A DNA stretch of 64,000 nt, taken from Azolla caroliniana. Taxonomy: Eukaryota > Polypodiophyta. A program made the translations under genes and the position numbers. A model generated the notes under the pieces. That model saw nothing but the letters and a program-made list of their open reading frames with translations. It was not told the origin of the DNA and searched no databases. The first letter of the stretch is position 1; every line of letters starts with the position of its first letter. Shown one piece after another: positions 22,271 through 31,723 of the stretch. The stretch is taken from assembly GCA_043228905.1 (NCBI GenBank), contig JBHGNT010000012.1, forward strand, positions 5,270,001-5,334,000, written 5' to 3'.

Positions 22271-22784
22271 TGAGGCAAAAGTGTATTGATTCTACAGAAC
22301 ATGACAAAACATCATATGCCGCTATTCTTGGTGGGAAAGATGTTATTGGAGATGATTATAATATTGACAGTCATTGTGATTTTGTTAAGGCTTTGCTTTC
22401 CGATTTTATGGAAAAAAATGAGAAAGATGCTAAAGATTGTGTGGAGGAGGATGTTGTAGAGGTGGTGATGGAGACCAAGTCTATGTTAGCAACTTTTGAC
22501 AGGTTCTATGATCGTGGTGTTATTTTGTATTTCACTAGCAAACTTCCTTTGGTATCATGGGTTAAGCAATGGTTGAATTCATTCATAATGCCTAATTGTG
22601 TTGAGGATGTCTATGTGGGTCCAAGAGGTTTCTATGATGTGGTTTTTCAATCGTCAGAACATCGTATGACTTTGATGGCAAAGGTACTGATCTTTTTTTA
22701 TAGAAGATTAGTGCATGTGATGGAATGGGTTCCGTGGTGGATTATAAAGATTTATTAAAACAACAATGTTCAATTTGGGCGACC

Positions 22785-23165
22785 TGTTGAGAATCAAGCT
22801 CAACTTGGTCTAGTGTGTGAACTCACCTTGAGAGTGAAGAGACACTCCAACGGTCAAGAGTCACCATTATGTCACCACTTTGTATTCTAGCATTTAGTAT
22901 GAGTCATAGAATCATATTCTATGACACATAACTTATGAGCTTTCACATTCCCCATGCTCCATGAGTCTTGTAGTTAATGAAGAGAGAGGGTGACTACATA
23001 AAGCACCCTCTTCCCACTTTGTAAAATGTTGAGTCTTTCTCCTTTGTCAATATACTCTTACCTTGCGTATTCTCTGTGTTTCACTCTCTCTCTCTCTCTC
23101 TCTTACACACACACATAACTCACATCTCTTCCGCTTCACAAGAATCCATCTCTTGATTCTTTACA
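22785..23165 (+). repeat. Copia-2 5' LTR
   Basis: Starts TGTTGAGAATCAAGCTC and ends GATTCTTTACA. It contains (CT)n near 23083-23102. Confidence 0.93.
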
Positions 23166-23178
23166 TGGTATCAAAGCG
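23166..23178 (+). other. Copia-2 primer-binding site
   Basis: TGGTATCAAAGCG abutting the 5' LTR, identical to that of Copia-1. Confidence 0.88.
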
Positions 23179-23225
23179 ATTTGGTAGCTCAATCTAGCCC
23201 ATTCGCCTCATCGTGATCGTGTGTT

Positions 23226-23985
23226 GTGCTCCACGGCGGCGGCCTCGCACCACGGTTCGGCGCGATGCGAACCGCCGTTCTAGCACGGGAGAAATCTCCC
23301 TCCTTCTTCGAGCTCCAATCAATGCTATTGGTCAAAGAAAACCACGTGCGTACAAGGAGCAATGAGTCGGAAGGCCACATGCTCTACACGCACTCTAATG
23401 GAGGAAGAGGACGCGGACGAGCGAGAGGCCGATTCGGCCAAGGACAAGGCGGATGAGGTCCGACCTACGACAACAACTCCCAATTTCGGCCGCAAAACGG
23501 AGGCCAACGAGGAACCTTCGCAAGAAGGGGGAGCTTCCACTCCGGCCCGAGCCGTCAAAACGCAATCGAATGCGGATATTGCGGAAAGCTCGGCCACCAC
23601 GAAGAAGAGTGCCGAAAGAAGATGTGTGAATCGGCTTCTACAAGCTGACAAGTCACGAATTACGCGCACAATTCCGACTACGAAGAGTATAACGGAATGT
23701 ACGCATACAACTCCGACCGTGGCGGAATGTTCATGATGAAACACAGAGCAAACTCTATGTCAGCCTCTACCTCAACTAGTGCCCTCAATCCAGAGGATGT
23801 ATGGTTTGTTGACTCCGGAGCCTCAAACCATATGACATCCCACAAAGAATGGTTTCTCGAACTTCGAGAGCCGGAGCGACCCGGCTATGTCGAAACCGGA
23901 GATGACACTATGCACCCGATTCGGCACATCGGCAATGTTCCGTTCGGCGAAAGAGGTAAGAAAACATACATTAAAAATGACTTGC
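23226..23985 (+). pseudogene. Copia-2 truncated gag and protease
   Basis: One frame from about 23262 to 23985. It starts within gag (SFFELQSMLLVKENH, matching Copia-1 gag near 14570-14610) and carries a Gly/Arg-rich stretch, the CCHC knuckle CGYCGKLGHHEEEC (about 23573-23613) and the protease core WFVDSGASNHMTS (about 23802-23840). Two in-frame TGA codons, at 23454 and 23646, both fall where Arg or a boundary is expected. The TGA at 23646 is at the same alignment position as that at 14891 in Copia-1. The frame then runs into the deletion that removed the protease end and the integrase N terminus. Confidence 0.88.
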
Positions 23986-26061
23986 AAAGAGCGAAGTGTT
24001 CAGACACTTCCAAAAGTTCAAGAATGAAGTCGAGAAAGCCACGGGCCGACATGTACGATGCCTTCGATCGGATGGCGGCAATGAGTACTTCTCGGACGAT
24101 TTCACGGCGTATCTCCGAAAGGAAGGAATTCGGCGAGAATTCACTTGCCGACACACTCCACAACAAAACGGAGTAGCCGAGCACAAAAATCGGCACATCC
24201 TCGAAGTAGCACGGGCCATGATGAACGAGAAGCATATGCCCAAGTCATATTGGGCCGAAGCTGCAAATACGGCCGTCTACCTAATGAACCGGTGCACAAC
24301 ATCCAGCGTGCACGAGGTCACTCCGCACGAAAAATACTTCGGAAAGAAGTCGGACTTATCGCACATCCAGATATTCGGCGCGATAGCGTACATGCACATC
24401 CCCGACGAGAAGCGTCAAAAGCTTGACCCGAAGTCGGAGAAATGTATCCTCGTAGGATACTCATTGGAGCAAAAGGGGTACAAGTGCTACAACCCCTCAA
24501 CTCGAAAATCTCGAGTAAGTCGAGACGTCGTTTTTGACGAGTCCGCATCCTGGTACGCACCAGAGACAACTCCAACTCCGACTCCGCTCGTCCCGGAATC
24601 TGCCGAACAAGAGATCGAGGATGAAGATTGCCCTACACGCATGATCGAAGAAAGTCCGATCACGACCCGACTGAGTGGACCACAAGAGCCTTTGAGCGAT
24701 CAAAGCACATCACGGCCTAGCCCGAAGATGGACAAAGGCAAGGCCAAAATGGTGGAATATGAAGACGATCGCTTCGACAACGATGAATCGACTCACTCAC
24801 TCGATAGTGAGTTCGGCGGCTTCAATGTACCAATCAAAGCTAAGAAAGCCCTCATCTCTGCAAATGAAAAGCTCCGTCGATCCACTCATGAAAAGAACCC
24901 CGTAAGCCAATTCGGCTACAACGATTATATGGCGTATCATTACGCCTTTATGATGAAGGCAGCGACAGTACGGGAGCTGGAAACCTTTTCGGAAGCCGCA
25001 AAGGACCCGCGATGGATCGAAGCAATGAACGAGGAGATGCAAGCACTACGGAAGAACGAGACGTGGGATCTCGTTCCCACCTCACCACACAAAAAGGCGA
25101 TCAGATGCAGATGGATCTACAAGGTGAAGTATAACGCCGATGGCTCTGTAAACCGTTACAAAGGATACGCTCAGACGCATGGCGTTGACTACGAAGAGAC
25201 CTTTGCCCCAGTGGCAAAGATGACGACGGTGTGGACAGTAATTGCGATTGCCGCGGTGAAAGGGTGGCACCTCCATCAAATGGACGTCAAGAACGCCTTT
25301 CTACAAGGAGAATTAGAAGAGGAGGTGTACATGATCCAACCACCCGGCTTCAACTCGAGCACCCATCCGAAAGCTGTTTGCCGACTCAAGAAACCACTCT
25401 ATGGCCTCAAGCAAGCACCGCATGCTTGGCATTCGAAGATAATGCAATATCTTCATCAAATCGGCTTCCGTATGTCGAAATCGGACAACTCCCTCTACAT
25501 ACGAAGCGATTCCGCAAGTCCAATCATCATCATTTTATATGTGGATGATCTAGTCATTGGAGGTAAGCATCTCGTCGAAATCAATAAAGTCAAATCCCTC
25601 CTTTCCGACAAGTTCGAGATGACGGACATGAAGGAGCTCCACTACTTCCTCGGCATCGAGGTAATTCGGACTCCGGCCGGAATCATGATCTCTCAACGGC
25701 ACTACATCCTCAACTTGTTATACAAGTTCGGGATGGCTGAGTGCAAATCCGTGTCAACCCCGCTTGATCGTAATCTCAAACTAGATGCGAACTCCGGCAC
25801 CAAAGCGTGTGAGCCGACTCAGTATCGGCAACTCATCGGGAGTCTCATCTACCTCATGATCACACGACCCGATATCAGTTATCCGGTCGGTCTCCTTAGC
25901 CAATTCATGCAAACACTGCGTGATACTCACTTGGATTGCGCTAAGCTAGTTCTACGCTACGTGAGTGGCACAATGGATTGCGGCATCCTCTACAAGACCG
26001 CGATGCCAATACGACTCGAGGGATACAGAGACGCCGATTGGGCCGGCTACAAAGCCGATAG

Positions 26062-26877
26062 TGACAGGAACTGCACGCTCCATATACGCAACGCTCGACC
26101 ACAATCGAGCTTAGAATCATACATAGAAAACGGGAAATAATGAACGACACGAAGAAGAGACGAGTATGCAGGATGTTTACGTGGAAAACCCAAACTAAGG
26201 GAAAAACCACGGCAGCCCACAGGCTGCAAACTATCACTATGTTAGAATGTACAACAGTGAGTTCACGGAGGCAACGACCTCGTGCTCACGATCCTCGCCA
26301 CAGGCGGCGTTTACAATAGAGGCAACGACCTCTTTCTCTCTCTCTGTACACAGTTACGCGCGCTCTCTCTCTCCTTGCACCAACAAGAATGACAACAACA
26401 ACTAAAAGTTTGCCCTAAGTCATATTTATACTAATATGACTTTTTGGCTATTTACAAATATAGCCATGATGGACTCTCAGAAACATATTTACGAATATGT
26501 CTCTTCATCCGGTGAGCACTCTTCATCGGGTCTACACCATCCGGCTCTCCGTAGCCGGGTACTCCTCATCCGGTTCTCACCGGGTCTGCACCATCCGGCT
26601 CTCCATAGCCGGGTACTCCTCATCCGGTTCTCACCAGGTCTGCACCATCCGGCTCTCCGTAGCCGAGCACTCCTCATCCGGTTCTCACCGGGTCTGCACC
26701 ATCGGGCTCTCCGTAGCCGAGCACTCCTCATCCGGTTCTCACCGGGTCTGCACCATCCGGCTCTCCGTAGCCGGGTACTCCTCATCCGGTTTCGGCCGAG
26801 GCCTTTCGGCCTCGACCGAGTTTGTTCATCATCACTGTTCTTCTCCCTTCCCATCCGGAGGGACCTGTCTCCCAACA
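26062..26877 (-). mobile_element. Solo LTR inside Copia-2 RNase H
   Basis: Begins TGACAGGAACTGC and ends TCTCCCAACA, flanked by GATAG on both sides (26057-26061 and 26878-26882). On the minus strand it opens TGTTGGGAGACAGG. It shares ordered blocks with the solo LTR at 57445..57900: AAGTCATAT with AATATGACTT, CATATTTGTAAATA-like motifs, TTTTCCACGTAAACATC, and a GTGGTCGAGCG-like block near the end. No internal retroviral sequence remains, which fits LTR-LTR recombination. Confidence 0.88.
26511..26793. repeat. 54-bp tandem repeat within the solo LTR
   Basis: About five units, each containing CCATCCGGCTCTCCGTAGCC, a GGGTACTCCT or GAGCACTCCT segment, and CATCCGGTTCTCACCGGGTC. Because 54 is a multiple of three, long open frames appear on both strands (26436..26882, 26489..26926); these are not genes. 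The unit is GC-rich and itself contains CCGG-type palindromes. Confidence 0.9.
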
Positions 26878-27388
26878 GATAGAAGATCAACCTCCAGATT
26901 TGTTTTCTCCCTCGGCAGCGGAGCAATATCCCGGAGTAGCAAGAAGCAGCCTACCGTCGCTCTTTCGAGTACGGAGGCGGAATATAGGGGCGCAACTGTA
27001 GCTGCATGTGAAGCCATATGGCTTAAGAGGATTTTGAAGGATTTGGGCATTCCCATCAAGGATCCGACTCCCCTTTACTGCGACAACATGAGCAATATTT
27101 ATCTGGCTCGGAACCCGGTGTTCCACGCGCGGACAAAGCACATCGAAGTGCACTATCACTTCATCCGAGAGCGCGTTCTAGCTGGCGATGTCGACCTACA
27201 ACACATTAGCACCAATCTTCAAACGACTGACATCTTCACTAAAGCCTTAGGAGCCGACAAGCTATGGCAATTCATGACCGATCTCGGATTGACGATCCTT
27301 GACCTGCCAAGCTTGAGGGGGAGTACTGAAGACATTACGCAATAACGCGTGGATTCCGCAACCATGCAACACAACCGCGAAGAAAGAC

Positions 27389-27480
27389 GCAAGCTGAAGC
27401 ACAGACTTCACAACTACGCACGCAAGCTGAAGCACAGACTTCGTAACTACGCACAACGCAAGCTGGAGCCCGGATTCCGC
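27389..27480. repeat. Tandem repeat between Copia-2 pol and its 3' LTR
   Basis: Three units of about 33-36 bp of the type GCAAGCTGAAGCACAGACTT plus CACAACTACGCAC; the third unit is diverged (GGAGCCCGGATTCCG). Confidence 0.75.
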
Positions 27481-27567
27481 AACTCCGCATACATGTGAGT
27501 CGACGCGGACTGCAGAACGCGAGTTGAAGCGGATTTCGGATACCATCTGAAACCGACCTGACTTGAG

Positions 27568-27579
27568 CTTGAGGGGGCG
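27568..27579 (+). other. Copia-2 polypurine tract
   Basis: TTGAGGGGGCG just before the 3' LTR. A near-copy, CTTGAGGGGGAGT, lies at about 27312-27324 inside the end of pol. Confidence 0.8.
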
Positions 27580-27879
27580 TGTTGAGAATCAAGCTCAACT
27601 TGGTCTAGTGTGTGAACTCACCTTGAGAGTGAAGAGACACTCCAACGGTCAAGAGTCACCATTATGTCACCACTTTGTATTCTAGCATTTAGTATGAGTC
27701 ATAGAATCATATTCTATGACACATAACTTATGAGCTTTCACATTCCCCATGCTCCATGAGTCTTGTAGTTAATGAAGAGAGAGGGTGACTACATAAAGCA
27801 CCCTAAACCCACTTTGTAAAATGTTGAGTCTTTCTCCTTTGTCAATATACTCTTACCTTGCGTATTCTCTGTGTTTCAC

Positions 27880-27928
<49 letters not shown>

Positions 27929-27986
27929 CACACACATAACTCACATCTCTTCCGCTTCACAAGAATCCATCTCTTCATTCTTTACA
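27580..27986 (+). repeat. Copia-2 3' LTR
   Basis: Same ends as the 5' LTR (TGTTGAGAATC ... TTCTTTACA), with a longer (CT)n run at about 27881-27923. It is followed by the target duplicate CGACC. Confidence 0.93.
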
Positions 27987-28715
27987 CGACCGTTGATTGC
28001 AGTAACTCATTCTTTTGGGATTTACTACCATGATTGATCTCTCAAATTGGTAAAGTTTTGGTTGGTCCTCCTGTTAATTCGTTGAACAAATGTAGATTTT
28101 GCATGTTATGGGATACAAGTTGTAAACTTCCACGATGGTTAAGTATAGATACATCTCGATTTGGTCAATTTTGTTTGAAGCTTCAATGGGATACCTTCGC
28201 AGGACATTGTTTTAAATGGTTGATATGGTCATGGATGAGGGAACATCTCATGGGTTAGAGCGAGATCCTAAAGTTCATGGTCATGTTAGAGGTGTTGGGG
28301 AGGAGAATGGAGTATGCATTAATGATGACCTAGATGTTGAAGATGGAGAGTTGCATCAAGTGAAGCATAAGATAAAGGGGAAGGGTGTTGCCATACAAAG
28401 GGACACAAAAAATATTAATGGTAAGGCATTACCAAAAGATAATTTGAGATTGAATGAGGGGTTTAAGAAAAATCCTTGGCAGAAACAAGTACGAAATCAA
28501 AGATTATCCAACCAATTAAAATTTGATTCTTCAGGAAGGGTGGTACGACCTCAATTAAATCAAGAACTTTGTTCTTGTGGAGCTAGACAACAAAACCCTA
28601 ATATTGTTGGAGGGGATGTAGTACACACGAATCCTTATGCAACTCTTGAACAAATAGTTAGTACATTCATGAATACACTTGCTCATAAAGAGCAAGTTCT
28701 TACTAAATGTGTTAA

Positions 28716-30930
28716 ATGAAAGTGGTATCATGGAATGTGCAAGGGGCATCTTCTCCTTATAAGAAATATATATTATGGAAAACTTTATTTGATAAAGAAT
28801 GGGATGTTTTATGTGCAGTTGAACATAAGTGTCATGATTTAGCAAGATCTGTGTTCCATTTGCGTGGATATTCCACATATTATGCAGGACAATTATCACA
28901 TCATTACTCAAGGGTTGTCATGATTATTCGTGATTTGTTTTGTCCACATATAGTCTATAATGATCCATATGGACATTTTTTGGTGATGGAAGCCAAGTAT
29001 TTTGAGGATTTGATATGGTTGGAAGGAATCTATGCACCCAATAATGCTAATCAATGCATTGAGTTATGGTCTTCAATGTATCCACGGTTATTAGTGGGCC
29101 GTGTTGGTTTGTTAATGGGTGATTTTAATATGTGTGTTGATGCTTCACAATCTACTTCACGATTCTCATTGATGGATTCTCCTGAGCAAGCAGTTTGGGA
29201 CAAATTGGCATCAGAGGTTTTGAAGTTGGATGTATGGAAATGGTTGCATCAAGATGAGGTTGGGTTTACATTTCAGTCTATGCAATATAAGGAAACATGG
29301 AGTAGTTTAGATAGAATGTATGTTATGCATGATGAGTTGTTTTTTCCATTGATGCTTAATATGTCAATTATGCAAGAGGTTGTGACATCGGATCATTTTC
29401 CCATATGTTTTGAGTTCAATAAACATGGGGTATATATGTACAAAACATTGCTTGATCAAGTTCCTTTGAGGTTTAATTCTTCTTTATTATTACATTCCTT
29501 ATTTGATGCCTATATGCAACAAATTTTTGGCACGTTTTTAGAACAAGTTATTTCAAAAGGATGGCATGCATGGGATATAACACTACAAAACATCAATGAT
29601 ATTCATCGTCTGTATGGTATGGTTAATGCTAAAAGACGTAAGAAATTTATTGATAAGTTTTCATATATATTCTTACATGATGCAATGTACTATTGATGAA
29701 AAATCCGCATGATGAAGAGGTTTTGGATGTTCAAGTTCAAGTACAGGACATTGTGAAGAATTTGTCTTGTCAAAGTTATTAACATACAAGACTACGTCAA
29801 TTAAAGGAGGGATTTATAGATAATCAATCACAATCTCATATGTTTTTTCAAGGATTAAGACCACCATATGCTCATTCAAATGTGGTACAAATTAAGATAG
29901 GGGATGACATTGTTGTAGACCCAATCAAGGTTATTGAGTTATGTATTACTCATTTTAAGAATTTGATTGGACCAGAGTTGATTATTAATGAGGATGTGTT
30001 GAAAACACGATAAGAGTTTTATAATGTAATTGGGAGTGTCGTGAATACAAATATTTGTCAAGAATTGGATGCTGATTTTGAAGAAGCTGAGGTGGAAAAG
30101 GTATTGTTACACCTTCCAAATGGTAAAAGCCCTGGTTGGGATGGTGTTACAAATGAAGTTTTTAAGAAGTATGATGGTATGCTTAAGGGTTCATTCACAC
30201 AAATGTTTCAACAATGTTGGGATTCTGGTTTCATGCCTGAGAGCTTGAAGGTGGGCTTAATTAAATTGATACCAAAGGTACCATCGTCGGAGTCATTTCA
30301 TCAATGGAGGCCTATTTCATTGATGGGAGGGTTATACAAAGTGTTTGAAAAGATATTATCCAACAAACTTCAAAAGTTCTTACCTCAACTTATTCATCCA
30401 TCTCAATATGGTTTTATTACAGGTAGAAATATATTGCATAATGTTTTGAATGTTCAAATGGCTATCGATTATGCTCGACATACACATCAAGAAATGGTTA
30501 TGGTGCAATTAGATTTGGAAAAAGCATATGATCATGTTAATTGGTCTTTCCTCTCAGGTGTGATGTATAATATGGGGTTTGGTCCTCGTATGTGTTGACT
30601 TATTTTTTTGCTAGGACAAAATGCGACCTCGCGTGTGATGCTTAATGGCGGAGTTACTCTGAAAGTGTTTCTTACTAGATTCGTGCGGCAAGAATGTCCA
30701 CTAAGCCCATTGTTATTTGCTATTGATACACATCCTTTGCTACTAATGTTGTCAAATCTTGTGGCTAATGGTGATATTGTGGGTTTGCATCTTCCTTCTG
30801 GTGGACAATTGGTGGCACAAACATTGGTTGATGCTTCTTTTATGTTTTTACAAGCCTCAAAAGAAAATCTTGAAAGGAGTATGCAAGTTTAGGATCAATT
30901 TGCTTTGGCTTTAGGGTTGTATATAAATTG
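28716..30930 (+). pseudogene. LINE-D ORF2: endonuclease and truncated reverse transcriptase
   Basis: The N-terminal 326 codons (28716..29696) are an AP-type endonuclease: SWNVQGASSPYKK at the start, then LMGDFNMC, SSLDRMYV and TSDHFPICFE. A TGA at 29694 ends this frame. A diverged linker follows, then the RT fingers and palm (30041..30598) with NGKSPGWDGV, QWRPISLMGGLYK, GFITGRN and the first catalytic Asp in QLDLEKAYDHV, ending at a TGA (30596). The next frame (30608..30892) has RQECPLSPLLFA, but the YADD box reads LVDASFMFL, so the catalytic Asp pair is lost. The thumb, zinc knuckle and tail are absent. A dead copy. Confidence 0.85.
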
Positions 30931-31370
30931 GAGGAGGACTCCCCCACGTCAAACATGTGTAATTTTTTTGGGGGGATTTGCAAATATATATCAACGGTTC
31001 ATCCATGCATTCTCTACTATCACCTAACCCCTAATCGATCTCATTTACAAGAAAGAAGTTTTCCAATGGGCTGGAGATGCAAAAATGCAGTCAACAACCT
31101 CAAGAAAGCCTTTATTTCGACTCTTGTTCTCGTGCATCCAAATCTCACTAAATCGTAAATCATGGAAACTAACATGTCCTACTTTGATTTAGGTTCCATT
31201 TTATCCCAACCAAATAATCACACCGATCTTTACATCCTATAGTGGCGAAGTTCTCTACATAGTTGACTTTTACTAAGATAAATTTTCGAAGATATAAAAA
31301 GAAGTTTGTTGCCATCATCTCTCCATTTGAGGAATGAAATCATTCTTCAATTTGAGAATGCATCAATATC
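30930..31370 (+). pseudogene. Ty3/gypsy RT-RNase H fragment (decayed)
   Basis: Across three frames the order is that of the gypsy RT thumb and RNase H: GGFANIYQRFIHAFSTIT, then PLIDLIYKKEVFQWAGDA, then NLKKAFISTLVLVHPNLTK, then METNMSYFDLGSILSQPN (RNase H start), and KKFVAIISPFEEWNH-like near 31285-31325. Stops and at least two frameshifts are present. No LTR was found. It abuts the broken end of LINE-D ORF2. Confidence 0.72.
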
Positions 31371-31722
31371 TTGCCAGAATATTGAATCTCTGACGCATTT
31401 ACATGTGCACATAAAACAAAAAAGTGAAAGACAAGATATATTGATCCCCATAAGGTTTCATTTCATGTGCACATGAAAAAAACATCATGTGAGTATAAGA
31501 TATATTAAGTTCTACATATTTTACATGTGCACATAAAAACATTAAACTAGATAGTAGAGATCAAATGCATATGGTAGTTGCTTTCTTGTTGTACATGCAA
31601 AGTTTGTCTACCAACCTAAAACAATTTTGATGGTAAGGGAGCTGCTCTACATGAATTTGTGTATCACGCGGATCGCGCATTCCGTCGGAACAACTGTTAC
31701 CCAACTCCGAGTCCCGACCCGA
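31371..31722. other. Intergenic with a repeated ACATGTGCACAT motif
   Basis: A palindrome-rich 12-mer ACATGTGCACAT (or TCATGTGCACAT) occurs near 31400, 31462 and 31522. The right part is the 3' flank of the oxidase gene. No gene. Confidence 0.5.
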
Positions 31723-31723
31723 G

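Larger units (their letters stand above)
23996..27345 (+). pseudogene. Copia-2 integrase C-terminal half, RT and RNase H, split by a solo LTR
   Basis: An uninterrupted frame 23996-26061, continued at 26883-27345 once the 816-bp solo LTR and duplicated pentamer are discounted. Domains: integrase from VRCLRSDGGNEY through QQNGVAEH (the first catalytic Asp region is deleted); an acidic linker; RT with WRWIYK-like CRWIYKVKYN, QMDVKNAFLQGELEEE (first Asp) and the YVDDLVIGG catalytic box (about 25538); connection LIGSLIYLMITRPDISYPV; RNase H with DADWAGYK (about 26030), then SSKKQPTVALSSTEAEY and HYHFIRERV, ending LRGSTEDITQ. No stop occurs in more than 800 codons. It would make RT/RNase H but not full integrase. 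Confidence 0.9.
22785..27986 (+). mobile_element. Copia-2: Ty1/copia element with internal deletions
   Basis: The 5' LTR 22785..23165 and 3' LTR 27580..27986 are nearly identical apart from CT-run length and a few bases, so insertion is fairly recent. The perfect target duplication CGACC lies in LINE-D ORF1. gag lacks its N-terminal domain (the sequence jumps from just after the primer site to about gag residue 170 of Copia-1), and the integrase N terminus including its first catalytic Asp is deleted at about 23985. RT and RNase H are intact but for a solo LTR inserted at 26062..26877. The element is 5,202 bp including that insertion. Confidence 0.95.
22276..28719 (+). pseudogene. LINE-D ORF1 (nucleic-acid-binding, DUF4283-like), split
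   Basis: The upstream part (best frame 22393..22758) has the plant LINE ORF1 pattern: a segment KLPLVSWVKQWLN, then GPRGFYDVVFQSSEHRM, then RRLVHVMEWVPWW. After Copia-2 the conserved continuation LISQIGKVLVGPPVN and LNKCRFCMLWD follows near 28030-28110, and a basic, Gln/Asn-rich C terminus (28216..28719) ends in TLAHKEQVLTKCVK. Frame changes and stops near 22756 and 28030 break it. In active plant LINEs this protein coats the RNA. Its TGA (28717-28719) overlaps the ORF2 ATG (28716). Confidence 0.7.
22276..30930 (+). mobile_element. LINE-D (non-LTR retrotransposon), split by Copia-2
   Basis: ORF1 pieces at 22276-22784 and 27992-28719 and an ORF2 at 28716-30930 in the same orientation. The CGACC on both sides of Copia-2 (22780-22784 and 27987-27991) shows that the two ORF1 pieces were contiguous before the insertion. 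The 3' part of ORF2, after the RT palm, is missing; gypsy debris follows from about 30930. The 5' boundary is not defined; the hairpin at 22033-22270 lies next to it. Confidence 0.85.

Noticed and set aside
22076-22273. Open frame beginning with a long Glu-Arg repeat
   Set aside because: It is the (GA)n microsatellite within the hairpin loop read as codons.
26436-26926. Long open frames on both strands over 26.4-26.9 kb
   Set aside because: They come from the 54-bp tandem repeat (18 codons per unit) within a solo LTR.
27821-28033. Open frame with a Ser-Leu run at the Copia-2 3' LTR
   Set aside because: It is LTR sequence with a CT microsatellite.
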